64,000 nucleotides of DNA. Origin: Daldinia sp. FL1419 (taxonomy: Eukaryota > Ascomycota > Sordariomycetes > Xylariales > Hypoxylaceae). Every line of letters begins with the position of its first letter. Position 1 is the first letter of the stretch. Below, in pieces: positions 1-9,029 of this stretch. The translations under genes and the position numbers were made by a program. The stretch lies in NCBI GenBank assembly GCA_025201765.1, contig MU623385.1:62001-126000 (forward strand), given 5' to 3'. The notes below the pieces were generated by a model. The model worked only from the letters and a program-made list of their open reading frames with translations. It did no database searches and was not told where the DNA came from.

Positions 1-446
1 CGTCGCATATGACAGTATTTGCGAAGCCGGAAGAGAATGATCTAGTAACTGCGACAGGGAAAGCCATTGCAGCTCTCCGTGCGAATAAGGTGCGCACGGA
101 GAAATTTCACGATCAGGTCAAAGCCATGTACTCGTGGACGAATGTAGCAAAACGTACCGAACGCGTTTACCGGGGCATTTCAGGGGATGTCAGCGAGACC
201 GAGTTTTATGGCTTCGATGTAAACCATGACCCACATTGGCACGCAACTCGCGGGCGCAACTTCTCACTGATTGACCGACTCAAACGCTACTATGGCTGTG
301 GTGTATGGGCTGGCAAGTTATTCTGCCTATGTGTCATCATCGACTACTTAATATTCGTATTCTGCGAGTGGTACTGGCCCAGGGAGCGGATCGATTTCGC
401 ACGAGATTGGCCACGAAAGAAGTTCGACGGCGACGATGACGACTAA
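1..446 (+). CDS. GPI3: GPI3/PIG-A, C-terminal part (cut by window start)
   Basis: This is the last ~148 codons of the catalytic subunit of GPI-N-acetylglucosaminyltransferase. That complex transfers GlcNAc to phosphatidylinositol on the cytosolic face of the ER, the first step of GPI-anchor synthesis. The frame is open to the left edge, and the first ATG at position 9 is internal. Family hallmarks are the end of the glycosyltransferase fold (YSWTNVAKRTERVY), then the conserved GCGVWAGKLFCLCVIIDYL transmembrane helix and the WPRERIDFARDWPRK tail. The tail is followed by an acidic DDDD terminus. The upstream catalytic part lies outside the window. Identity rests on remembered family features of fungal GPI3; it is very likely correct. 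Confidence 0.93.
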   Translation, partial: SHMTVFAKPEENDLVTATGKAIAALRANKVRTEKFHDQVKAMYSWTNVAKRTERVYRGISGDVSETEFYGFDVNHDPHWHATRGRNFSLIDRLKRYYGCGVWAGKLFCLCVIIDYLIFVFCEWYWPRERIDFARDWPRKKFDGDDDD

Positions 447-1607
447 ATCCATAGTGCCAGAACCGTCCATATGCATTCAGACGGGCAATCGGACGTAAGC
501 CTCGCTATGTTTCCGGCGCAGCGGGGACATCTATAACGAATAAAGATACCCATTACTTAATTCATAATCCGGCTCTCAATACCGTTGTAGCTTATGCCTA
601 TCCAGTATCTCGTACAGCAATGTCATTTGCGTAACCAAAAAGACCAATGACCTAATATCATCGTGCGATCGATCTTCCCTCCTCACTTGGTCTGACCATT
701 GGACTGCAACGGATTATGTAAAGTTTTAGTACCATATTCACGCCGTCCTGTATGGTTCCAGGACTAGAATTATCAATATCCTACCTAGGTATTCTCTAAC
801 CCTAGAGGCGAATCATCCCCTTGAATAACCCAGGTACCTAACCTACCCACCTAGGTAAGGTACCTATACCTACTTGGGTAGCAAAACTAGGTGTCGGTTG
901 GTTGATGGCGATACCTAACAGATTAGGTACGTTAGGGGTCAATTAATTGAAGGAAGAATATCACGGAACCAAGCTCCAGTTCTCGGCTATTGCCACTACT
1001 CCCTAGTCCCTCTGTCATCAGACGTAGTACGTTGTATGGCCTAATGTTGCACAAATGCGATGCTGTGTTGTGGTACTAAACCATTGGTCACCATGAGCCA
1101 AACACCAACTACGATAGAATGTCAGAAATCGAACCCGGATTTTGCAGTCGATCCAACCCTGTCTACCTTTAAAAATGACCGGTCTTAGCCTTATTTCTTC
1201 CTACTCTAGCACACAGAGCCCACCACGTAGCTTCTGAAATATTTCACGTGCCGAATCAGAACCGGTAGTGGACCGCCTTACTTTGAGGGCATACTTACCG
1301 TAGTGTTGTTCAAGCATGTAAATCCCCGATTAGAAAGTTCCTTTCGTGGTCGATGCCTGAGCTATATACGTAGGAAAGCGTTTATTTCCGGACACTTAGA
1401 AATGCGGGTGAATATAAGGAGTAGTTAGGATTCATCTAGCAAAGAATAATGGTAGTCTTAATACTAGAACCTGTTCTTCTGCCTCCTACTAAGTTTTGGC
1501 CAATTCGTTTTCCACAATAGAGTGGTAAAGGACCTCTAATATACCGAGATAAAGAAACCAGAGATCCCGATCCTAGCATAGGTGTGGATAATTAAAACCA
1601 CTTAACC
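447..1607. other. Intergenic, no gene seen
   Basis: About 1.2 kb between GPI3 and the IRG gene. Positions 780-895 hold a dense cluster of overlapping CCTAGGTA/GGTACC palindromic words, a low-complexity motif that recurs in most intergenic regions of this window. I see no coding signature on either strand. The right part presumably carries the promoter of the downstream gene. Confidence 0.5.
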
Positions 1608-1684
1608 ATGGCAGGTACGTGCGGTGAAATTAATATAAGCAGCTCTAATATCAGGTAACTAATCACGTATTAGACGCAATTCCT

Positions 1685-3312
1685 ATGATTGCCTGGTGGT
1701 TCATCGACAAGAGAAAGGCACTCGAGACAGAACAAAAATACAGAGAGACGAATAAGAAAATCGCCGAAGTTCTCCTTGCCCAAGAACAGGAACGTCAGGC
1801 CCGACAAGAAGTCGAACACAGAGAAGAGCAAGAACGCTCAGCGCGGAAAGAAGCCGAGAGCCGCGAAAAACGAGAACGTTCAGCTCGACAAGAAGCAGAA
1901 CGCAGAGCGGGACAAGAAATCTTGGCCCGAGAGAAAGCAGAACAGAAAGAGAAACAAGAGCGCTTAACCCGAGAAAATCTAGAAAGAAAACAAGAGTCCG
2001 AACGATTAGCTCTAGTGGATGCCGAGAAGAGAAAGGCCGAGGCACTCGCAGCTCTAGAAGAAGCGAAACGCAAAGAAGAACAAGAGCGTCTGGCTCGGCA
2101 TGAGGCGGAGGAACGGGTAAAGCAAGAACATCTAGCCCGAGAACAAGCGGAGCAAAGAGAGGAGCAAGAGCGCTTAGCCCGTGAAGAGGCGCAGCATAGA
2201 GAACAGCGAGAACGCTCGTCTCGAGAAATCGCGGAACGGGAGTTGGAAAAGGAGAGATTAGCACGACAAAAGGCAGAGCAAAGAGAACAGCAAGAGCGTT
2301 CGGTTCGAGAGCAAGCAGAGCAGGAGTTGGAAAAGGAGCGGTTGGCTCGACAAGCAGCAGAGCACAGAGAGGAACAAGAGCGCCTCGCCCGCAATCTAGC
2401 AGAGCACAACGAATATTTGGCCAAAGAAGCTGTGAAAGTGGAAAGATATGAGCGTGAACTACGCGAACTGTGCGTCAAAATCCTTCTCATGCCACAGAAT
2501 CTTCTATCCCTACTAACAATCGGAATAATAGGGGTATTCTACCAGGCCGCAAGATCACCGACACCGACATCAAATACGCCCGAGCCGTCGCGGGATACGA
2601 AGAAGGATATGCTAACATCGCTGTTGTCGGAAGTCGCGGAACGGGCAAGTCCTCTCTCATCAACTCGCTGCGAGGTTTAAGTCACAATGACAAAGACGCG
2701 GCCGAGGTGGGCGAAGTCGAAACTACGCTGAGACGGAAGAGGTATAGAGATAAAGGCCACGGCGTCGTTTGGTACGATATCCCGGGAGCGGGGACACGTA
2801 ACATTTCGGCGTGGGAGTATTACTACGGAAATGATCTCTACGCCTACGACAAAATCGTATTCGTCCATGGCACAACCCTGACTGAGGTATGTTCTCGGCG
2901 ACTTGCCTCGTCCTAGACTAGGTACCTAGAACTTACTAACTTCCATACCATCTAGTCGGACCTGCGAATCCTCAAGCTATGCCAGTACCGCAAGCAACCA
3001 TGGGTCTCCGTGCGCTCCAAGGCCGACCTACACATATGGAACTACAAGCGCCGAAGGGGGATGCGCCCCACCGAGGCCCGCCAATGCTACATCGATGCCG
3101 TTCGAGCGGACATGGATATGTATAATGAACGAAGCAAGAACTCGGCTGAAGAATTCAAGATATCCGTGAAAGATTACCTCGTGTCTGATGTCGGTATCCT
3201 TCAACTCGTTACTGGCTGCGAGCCGTCTGATGACCCGGCCGAACAAGTCATTGATGAAGAGGTCTTCTTGAAGGAGCTGGGGTTGGTGTCTGTGGATGTG
3301 GATGGAAAATAG
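1685..3312 (+). CDS. Coiled-coil protein with IRG-type GTPase domain
   Basis: Three exons give 498 residues: 1685..2469, 2532..2886, 2956..3312. Intron 1 (62 bp) has donor GTGCGT, a perfect TACTAAC branch and a TAG acceptor. Intron 2 (69 bp) has GTATGT, CTAAC and TAG. Residues ~16-255 are an uninterrupted charged coiled coil built on a 14-residue repeat of the type REEQERLAREEAEQ. Residues ~270-410 form a small GTPase of the immunity-related (IRG) type: G1 GSRGTGKSS at 295-303, G3 DIPGAGT at 344-350, G4 SKAD at 401-404. Animal IRGs remodel or attack membranes; the fungal role is unknown. The tail after the G domain is short compared with vertebrate IRGs. A possible first exon at 1608..1614 joined to 1674 (intron 1615..1673) would add five residues in frame, so the start is not certain. 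Confidence 0.85.
1798..2415 (+). repeat. Degenerate 42-bp coding repeat (14-residue coiled-coil unit)
   Basis: Within the first exon of the IRG gene, roughly fourteen units of about 42 bp encode variants of an E/R/Q-rich 14-mer (two heptads). Units such as EEQERLAREEAEQR recur with substitutions, and some are replaced by an ELEKERLARQ variant near 2250 and 2320. The even unit length keeps the heptad register, so changes in copy number would only lengthen or shorten the coil. Confidence 0.8.
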
Positions 3313-3731
3313 GGTTATTGATGCGAACTATTGCGATTTGGTGTGTTTTATATTTGAGTCATTTCTTTGGGTGGGTTAAAAGTTACTTGTGTCATGGGGC
3401 TGAGAATGTTGTTGCAGATATAATATTGACTGAGATGGATAAGATGTGTTGGAGAATGTCGTGGATGATTCCGTACGAAAGGTACGTGGATTTCTGAGGG
3501 GCGCATGGTGGGATTCTTCATGTTATAGTGAGCCTATGGCTTGTAGTGAAAAAAAATATATATTCTTGTATTCTTGTATTCTCTTCATTAAGGGGTATGT
3601 AATGATTAGCATAAACATTAATTATGGTATCGCGTTCATCATAATCCAACGTATATGGCCCTGAGATGGATATTCACAATTGTATCAAAGCCTCCTCAAT
3701 CCCAACATTCGCATACATCATCAACATGCGA

Positions 3732-4571
3732 TTATATTGCAGAGATTACGGACGTGAGAAGCAACGCTCCAGAGACCGCCAAGAGCCGAGACGCCGGGAC
3801 GAGATGAGAACCAGCAGCATTAGGGTTCTCCGTAGGTTCTCCCGCATCCGTCGTCGTGGATGCCGGCGCCGAGCCAGGTCCAGTAGTCGCGCTGGGAGCA
3901 TCAGTCGGAGCCGTGCTGGCGATGGTTGAAGAAGTTGAAACATATCCCTCGATCTTCGCGCCGTTCTTATCTACATCTCCCCTAAACTCACCCGTCTCAT
4001 TGCGCACTTTGAAGTCGACGTTCGCGCGCGGGAAGTTATAGTCGACCTTGCTGGTGCTGTTAGACCAGACACGTGCCAGCTGGAAAAACATAGGCATGTC
4101 GTCCTCCTCGATGAAGTGCTTCAACTCGGGGTTCTCCTTCCACACGTGCATCGTTGCGTTCCGCACCTCGGAGGTTGTTGTCTCGTAGTAGCGGCTCCAA
4201 GTCCTTGATTCGCGCAGCTCGTCGCTTAGCGTGCCGTTTTCCTTCACGATGAGATTCGTCTTGATCCAGGGGAATGTGTAAATAACCGTGTCGAGCGACT
4301 CGTAATACGGAACATAGGATATTTCTAGGAACGCGGTGTACCGACCATCCCGTCCGGCGCTGTCCGGATCTGTGAGTACGATTTCCGGGTAGTCAAACAG
4401 AAATTCCTCCACGGATAAAACATCTTTAGGTGGCTTTGACTGGATTATCTTAAGCCCAGACTCGTACGTCGCGGTGAATTCGAAGTCATTGCCGGATATA
4501 GGAGGCCAGGTAGCGGCACCTAGACGGGCAAAGATCAAGGCCGTGGCTAGAAAGGTTTCGAAGGCGCGCAT
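3732..4571 (-). CDS. Secreted GPI-anchored protein of unknown function
   Basis: Single-exon gene of 279 residues. I chose the ATG at 4571 because it opens a clear signal peptide (MRAFETFLATALIFARLGAA); the frame extends upstream to 4652, but that would bury the signal. The mature protein has an ~190-residue globular part with four NxS/T sequons (NGT, NAT, NST, NET). A ~45-residue Ser/Thr/Ala/Pro linker follows, and it ends in a hydrophobic segment (RLLAVSGALLLTSVISAI) typical of a GPI-attachment signal. It therefore probably sits at the plasma membrane or cell wall. I do not recognise the globular domain. It converges with the IRG gene; the 419 bp between them (3313-3731) hold only AT-rich sequence. 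Confidence 0.8.
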   Translation of the reverse strand: MRAFETFLATALIFARLGAATWPPISGNDFEFTATYESGLKIIQSKPPKDVLSVEEFLFDYPEIVLTDPDSAGRDGRYTAFLEISYVPYYESLDTVIYTFPWIKTNLIVKENGTLSDELRESRTWSRYYETTTSEVRNATMHVWKENPELKHFIEEDDMPMFFQLARVWSNSTSKVDYNFPRANVDFKVRNETGEFRGDVDKNGAKIEGYVSTSSTIASTAPTDAPSATTGPGSAPASTTTDAGEPTENPNAAGSHLVPASRLLAVSGALLLTSVISAI

Positions 4572-5214
4572 GATGGACAACTTGCACGTTAGCGTTGCTA
4601 TGGATGGAGGCGGGTATGATCCGATACCCTTATCCATCGCTTCTAACGCCACAGCCCATGTATTATATAATTTTTGGGAGTTCCCACATCATACGACGGT
4701 TGACCCTTGAGTCACCCCGTGGTAACATTCCCATCTTAGCTGCCTCTTGGGTAGATGAGCCAACACCAACCAATAGCCTAGACAGATGAAAAATGGATGC
4801 GGCGTAGCTGTAATTACGAGTAAGAAATCGGGCTTTATCTGGTAACGTTCCTGCCAAGATCTCGGGTCTAGATCGATTCGGCGCGATAGCCTCAGCTGAC
4901 CAGCCTTAATTGGCAAGACGCGAGCAAGGGTCCCACGATCCGTATAACGGCCTAACCCCGGAAATGGTATCGCTCACCGGGGATGGCAAGGGTTATCGAG
5001 GAAGTCGGGACGAGACGCCATGTTATAACATCAAGCAAAGAGATCATTCAGTAAAGGGGTCACGCGCCTTATCATCACCAAGTGCATTGAAATTTGTATA
5101 GACATCTAGGCAGGTTGGTTAGATGATTCTAGTCCATCTCTTCACCCTCATCGTAGCTTTCTACGTAGAGTCTCGAATCTCCTATATAGGACGTGGCCCA
5201 AGACCCTTCAGAAT
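4572..5214. other. Intergenic, no gene seen
   Basis: About 640 bp between two minus-strand genes, expected to hold the promoter of the GPI-anchored protein and the 3' flank of the zinc-ribbon gene. Short open frames here lack any recognisable domain or signal sequence. Confidence 0.4.
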
Positions 5215-5490
5215 CTACCCGCTCGCCGACGAACCCTTTGACAAAAACAGTCCATAACAACCATTACACCAGAGTTGGTCCCATCTCCCTTCGTTAACGG
5301 CGACGAGTTTTGCAGTCTTAGGTTTTTGGCAGCGACTGCAGGTGAACTTGTTGCTTGCGGATAGCCGATACTGTTGTAATGTACCACGCGCAGGGTAGGT
5401 CTTGATGATATCGAACCCAGGCGGAACCTCTCCTGCTGCATCACCTTGAGATGTAGATTGACCCGTCTCGATTTCACTATTTGACGACAT
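5215..5490 (-). CDS. Small zinc-ribbon protein
   Basis: The product is 91 residues from the ATG at 5490. The same frame is open to 5616, but the extension looks like untranslated sequence and the chosen start opens a Ser/Glu-rich tail usual for such proteins. The C-terminal half carries two CxxC knuckles (CSRCQKPKTAKLVAVNEG, then WCNGCYG) that would bind one zinc ion. It ends 11 residues later, so the ribbon makes up most of the folded part. It resembles small uncharacterised fungal zinc-ribbon proteins; no function can be given. It lies on the same strand as the 3CxxC gene 1.3 kb upstream of it, but there is no sign that they are linked. Confidence 0.7.
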   Translation of the reverse strand: MSSNSEIETGQSTSQGDAAGEVPPGFDIIKTYPARGTLQQYRLSASNKFTCSRCQKPKTAKLVAVNEGRWDQLWCNGCYGLFLSKGSSASG

Positions 5491-6135
5491 CGCCTTAGTA
5501 GTCGTGTCCTCATGTTCTGTATTATAAAACACGTTAGTGATGATGTAGAAAGAACTGACTGCTCCTCTAAATATTTTCAGGGGCCCTCTTCGACTAGGAG
5601 CGGTTGAAGAAAACACGCCTACTCGAAGACATTATCACCGTAGTTGGTTTGATCCGATGTGATATATTAGATACGCGGAAGCGCATGTTGGTCGTTAAAG
5701 TAACATATAACGAACGACCGTACTGACACGATTCTTTCTTTATATGGTATTCAACGACAAGAGTTTCCTCTTGGTAGCTTGGCTACGTAGGTATGTTCCA
5801 GAAAAGTAGGACAGGCCTGTCTCTAAGGCTCACCCTACTCCAAAAGATTGTTATAAGGAAAAGTTGGGGGTCGTTGCTAGGACGTCATGGTTAGAGGAAG
5901 GACTAAGGTAGCGCTCGCTGAAAGGTCGGTATGGCAGAGGCGGGGGTAGCAATGAAGTCGACTCTGCCGTCTGTCATTTGTGACCGTAACAACTCAAAAC
6001 GGGCTAACCATGCTCTATTGGTTATTATCACCCGTGGCGATCCGGTGATAGCTAGTGTCGTAACTTCATTATCACCGAGATATTTCGAAGCCTTAGCAAT
6101 CTACTCCAATGATTAGGTGGTTGGCTAGTAGTCTT
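5491..6135. other. Intergenic, no gene seen
   Basis: About 645 bp with no coding signature. It presumably contains the promoter of the small zinc-ribbon gene. Confidence 0.4.
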
Positions 6136-6527
6136 CAGAGACTCCTTGTTGAGCAAGGTGTGATAATGTCACACGGATACATGGCTAAAGCCTGTTGGTC
6201 AACACAGCAGGACTGCCAAAAACCAATAGGAGGGTCAAGATAGCTAATACTAGAATCATTAGATGGGAGGACATCACAAGATAGTGCAAAGTTATCTATA
6301 AAGCAACCAACAACATTTAAGGAACAGTTAGGACGGTTAGAGCAGAGGAGGTACAAAGTACCTCCTTCTAAGAATTGTCTACAAATAGGTCCAAGATCCG
6401 CCAGAATGAGAATAAGGATGAGCAAGGGCCTTGAGACCCTTAGAAAATTATCAGTAAATTGAATCCGTTCCAGGCCCTTATACAAGACCTTGTTACAGAG
6501 ACTCCTTGTTGAGCAAGGTGTAATAAT
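6136..6527. repeat. Pair of 32-bp direct repeats bracketing a possible transposon fragment
   Basis: A 32-bp sequence at 6136-6167 recurs at 6496-6527 with one mismatch, exactly 360 bp apart. Each copy contains a perfect hairpin, CCTTG-TTGAG-CAAGG. The 330 bp between them are purine-rich on the plus strand and read as broken coding sequence there. This fits a small decayed mobile-element fragment flanked by its own repeats, but I cannot assign a family. Confidence 0.45.
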
Positions 6528-6800
6528 CCAACAAGCGGGCCATACCAAGCCAAACCCGTGCTATAGCTCTGATATGCCACACCACAAGAAGACAGGCGAC
6601 CCAGATAGAAATAAATACAGTACCAGATGGTGGGTTTTTTTTGGATATCGCCAAAAAAAAAGTACGAAGCTTCATTCTCGTTCCGGCAGCCCCCTTTCTC
6701 CTTTCCTAAATCAATCTGCGGCTCCTGCACATCGCATTCATCCTTCTCTCACAGGCTGTTGGGTTTATAAAGTACATTATTGCATTTCCATATCCCCTCA

Positions 6801-7283
6801 TTAATACGAAGAGTTCTTCATCTTACAAAAACCGCTCTTGCAACCCTCACAGAGATCAGACTTATGTGGTGGGCCTTGACCATCATCGTAGTATGGTTTA
6901 CCTATCGCAACACCTACCCATTTTTTAAGCCGATATGCAACTCGTTCGATGTACGAGTCTTCGTCAAGTGTCATGACGCCAAGCTTCTTGCAAGATTCGC
7001 AGCGTTGATTAAATACGGTGGCGTTGTACCCGTTCTTAGGGAATTGTCTAATCACAATGGCCACCTTTTTACTACCCCAGCCATGACTGGAGCAGCTGCT
7101 GTTGTCGCATTTAAACTTTCCCATGATATTAGTCAAATATCGTTGCTTAAATCCGGTCTCGGCTTGGATGAACCGTATTCTAGGGATATCGCTGGAAACG
7201 GCTTTCGCAACTTCACGATGAAGTAAAGGGAACATGTAAGAGACCTTTACTCCCTGCTTCAGGTCCGAGAATTTCTTGGTCAT
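6801..7283 (-). CDS. 3CxxC-type zinc-finger protein
   Basis: Complete 160-residue single-exon protein. It matches the fungal 3CxxC zinc-binding family: MTKKFSDLKQ start, TNIMGKFKC, then cysteine pairs CDNSSCSSHGW, RCESCKKLG and LCEGCKSGFC near the C-terminus, with the conserved ERVAYRLKKW and HKSDLC segments between. The usual family length is about 150-250 residues, so this is a full single-domain member. The family is expanded in filamentous fungi; members are presumed nucleic-acid or protein binders, but none of that can be read from the sequence. The nearest genes share no obvious role with it. Confidence 0.9.
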   Translation of the reverse strand: MTKKFSDLKQGVKVSYMFPLLHREVAKAVSSDIPRIRFIQAETGFKQRYLTNIMGKFKCDNSSCSSHGWGSKKVAIVIRQFPKNGYNATVFNQRCESCKKLGVMTLDEDSYIERVAYRLKKWVGVAIGKPYYDDGQGPPHKSDLCEGCKSGFCKMKNSSY

Positions 7284-9029
7284 CCTTGCTTAGAGAGAGA
7301 ATGTCAAGTGATGGTAGCGTGCTGTAATATGGTGTTCTGGATCCCAGAATACTCTCATGAAGTAAAAGGTGGTAGGACCCTTCTTGTAATGTTGTTCAAG
7401 GCCTTACACGAACGCGTACGGCATGGACATGACGTGGTGTTATTTCGACCGGTCGGCAAGGCGCGGATAACGGCTACATTTTGCAGCTGTATGAGCCAAT
7501 GGAGGCCCTGCAATAGCCTGGCTTTGTACACATATCGACATCGTGATGTGCTGCTTCTCCTTCGCATTGGTTGCCTTGTAGCAGTCAGGGCACCAATAAC
7601 CCCAATACACCCAATACACCCAAGGTATGCCTGTTTATGCAAAGCCATTGCAAACGCAGCCGGTCCTGAGCGTTGGTCGACTCGAGTCAACAAGTTGTTC
7701 TACCACGGTTTTCATTGTTTACCAACCTAACCTAGGTCCTACGCTGCCTACCTAGTTATGTGACATGTCAACTCGAACTAGCCCTAAATTCAGTGGCTGG
7801 GAGCCTAAGGAGGGGGTTGTGGTATTGTAGGCGTATGTGTCCGGCACCGCGTGTATAAAACTTGGAACAAATGGGCAAAAAGAGTCTATACAGGTAATGA
7901 ATTTTCATATTATAAGCAATATTTTAAATAGGTAGGTAATTAAAGAAAAAGAAAATTCTATTGACCAAGAAGAGTTTGGCAAGATATGAATATCGACGAC
8001 ACGCCCTGCCAGAGATATGATAAGAGACAAATGGAGGGATGTTGGGTTGTTGGGTTGTTGGAAACCTAAAAGTGGGTCCACCAGAAGCCTTTGAATAACT
8101 CTCTCACAGTGTCTCGCACTTGCCATAACCTGTACTGTATGTACCTGTAATCTATCACAGGAGATTTACCTAAGTTAGCAGCATCTAACGGATACCTAGT
8201 ACATAAGCGTCAATATTTTATAGGCAACTAAGAACTCTGAGATAATAGCAAGTACAAGATTCGGAAAGTACGAAACACTGTATTATGGAAGTACATAGTC
8301 AAAAAGCTTCTGGGACATCAGCCACCCACTTTTACATTTTCTCTCAATTCAACATCTTCTCTCATTCTACCTCCAGCATAGACTTGACATACCTATCTAC
8401 TGCTCGTCTCCTAAAAAACAGACAACTCCTATTCGATTGTCTAACAAATTCCCTTAAAATAATCCACCAAGGACGTTAGTTACACCATGTGAAATTACCT
8501 AGGTACCTACGTATGGTAAGTTTCTCCTCTTTTCTATGAGTCCTTTTTCAATGTTTTTTAACCATCTCCTATGACGAGCAATTTCTCCTGACGGTAGGAC
8601 AACGCATCCTTCCGATGCAAGGTTTATTACCTATGATTCTATTGCTGATGTACCTGAGGAGATCACACCTTTGAATTGAGTTCTCTATATAGCATAACTA
8701 TGTTCTCGTCGAACTAACGACGCCTATAGGAAGAGCTGAGGTCTTATTGCCTAGGCGGACGACGTTCGGAGGCCAACTTCTTAGCGGGCCTGAAACGGAG
8801 ATGTTTAATAGATATCCGAATATGAATCAAACCAAATGGAGAAGATCGAAATATAATACCTTAAAGTAGAGCCTATGTTCAAAAGATGCACCCATTATCC
8901 CATCTTCTCTTTTTCCATGCCTACCATGTCCGATTCAAATTCAATTATCATGAGATGCTCATAATTTCACTATCCTATCTTATATTATCTCTATAAACTC
9001 ACCCCTTCTTTACCACAGCATCCGGAGGC
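7284..9029. other. Intergenic region, no convincing gene
   Basis: Roughly 1.75 kb between two minus-strand genes. Short overlapping frames at 7308-7730 have no supporting features; one minus-strand frame near 7500-7610 reads WCPDCYKATNAKEKQH, which could be a relic of a zinc-binding domain but is flanked by stops. A short GTTGGGTT repeat lies at 8040-8062 and CACCCAATA triplicates at 7598-7622. A GGTACC/CCTAGG palindrome cluster is at about 8496-8515. Confidence 0.4.

Noticed and set aside
1701..2490. Long minus-strand frames opposite the IRG coiled coil
   Set aside because: They are antisense shadows of the 42-bp repeat; translation is Ser/Arg or Leu repeats without structure.
7308..7730. 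Overlapping frames on both strands 5' of the 3CxxC gene
   Set aside because: No supported domain; the only zinc-like words (WCPDC) are bounded by stops.
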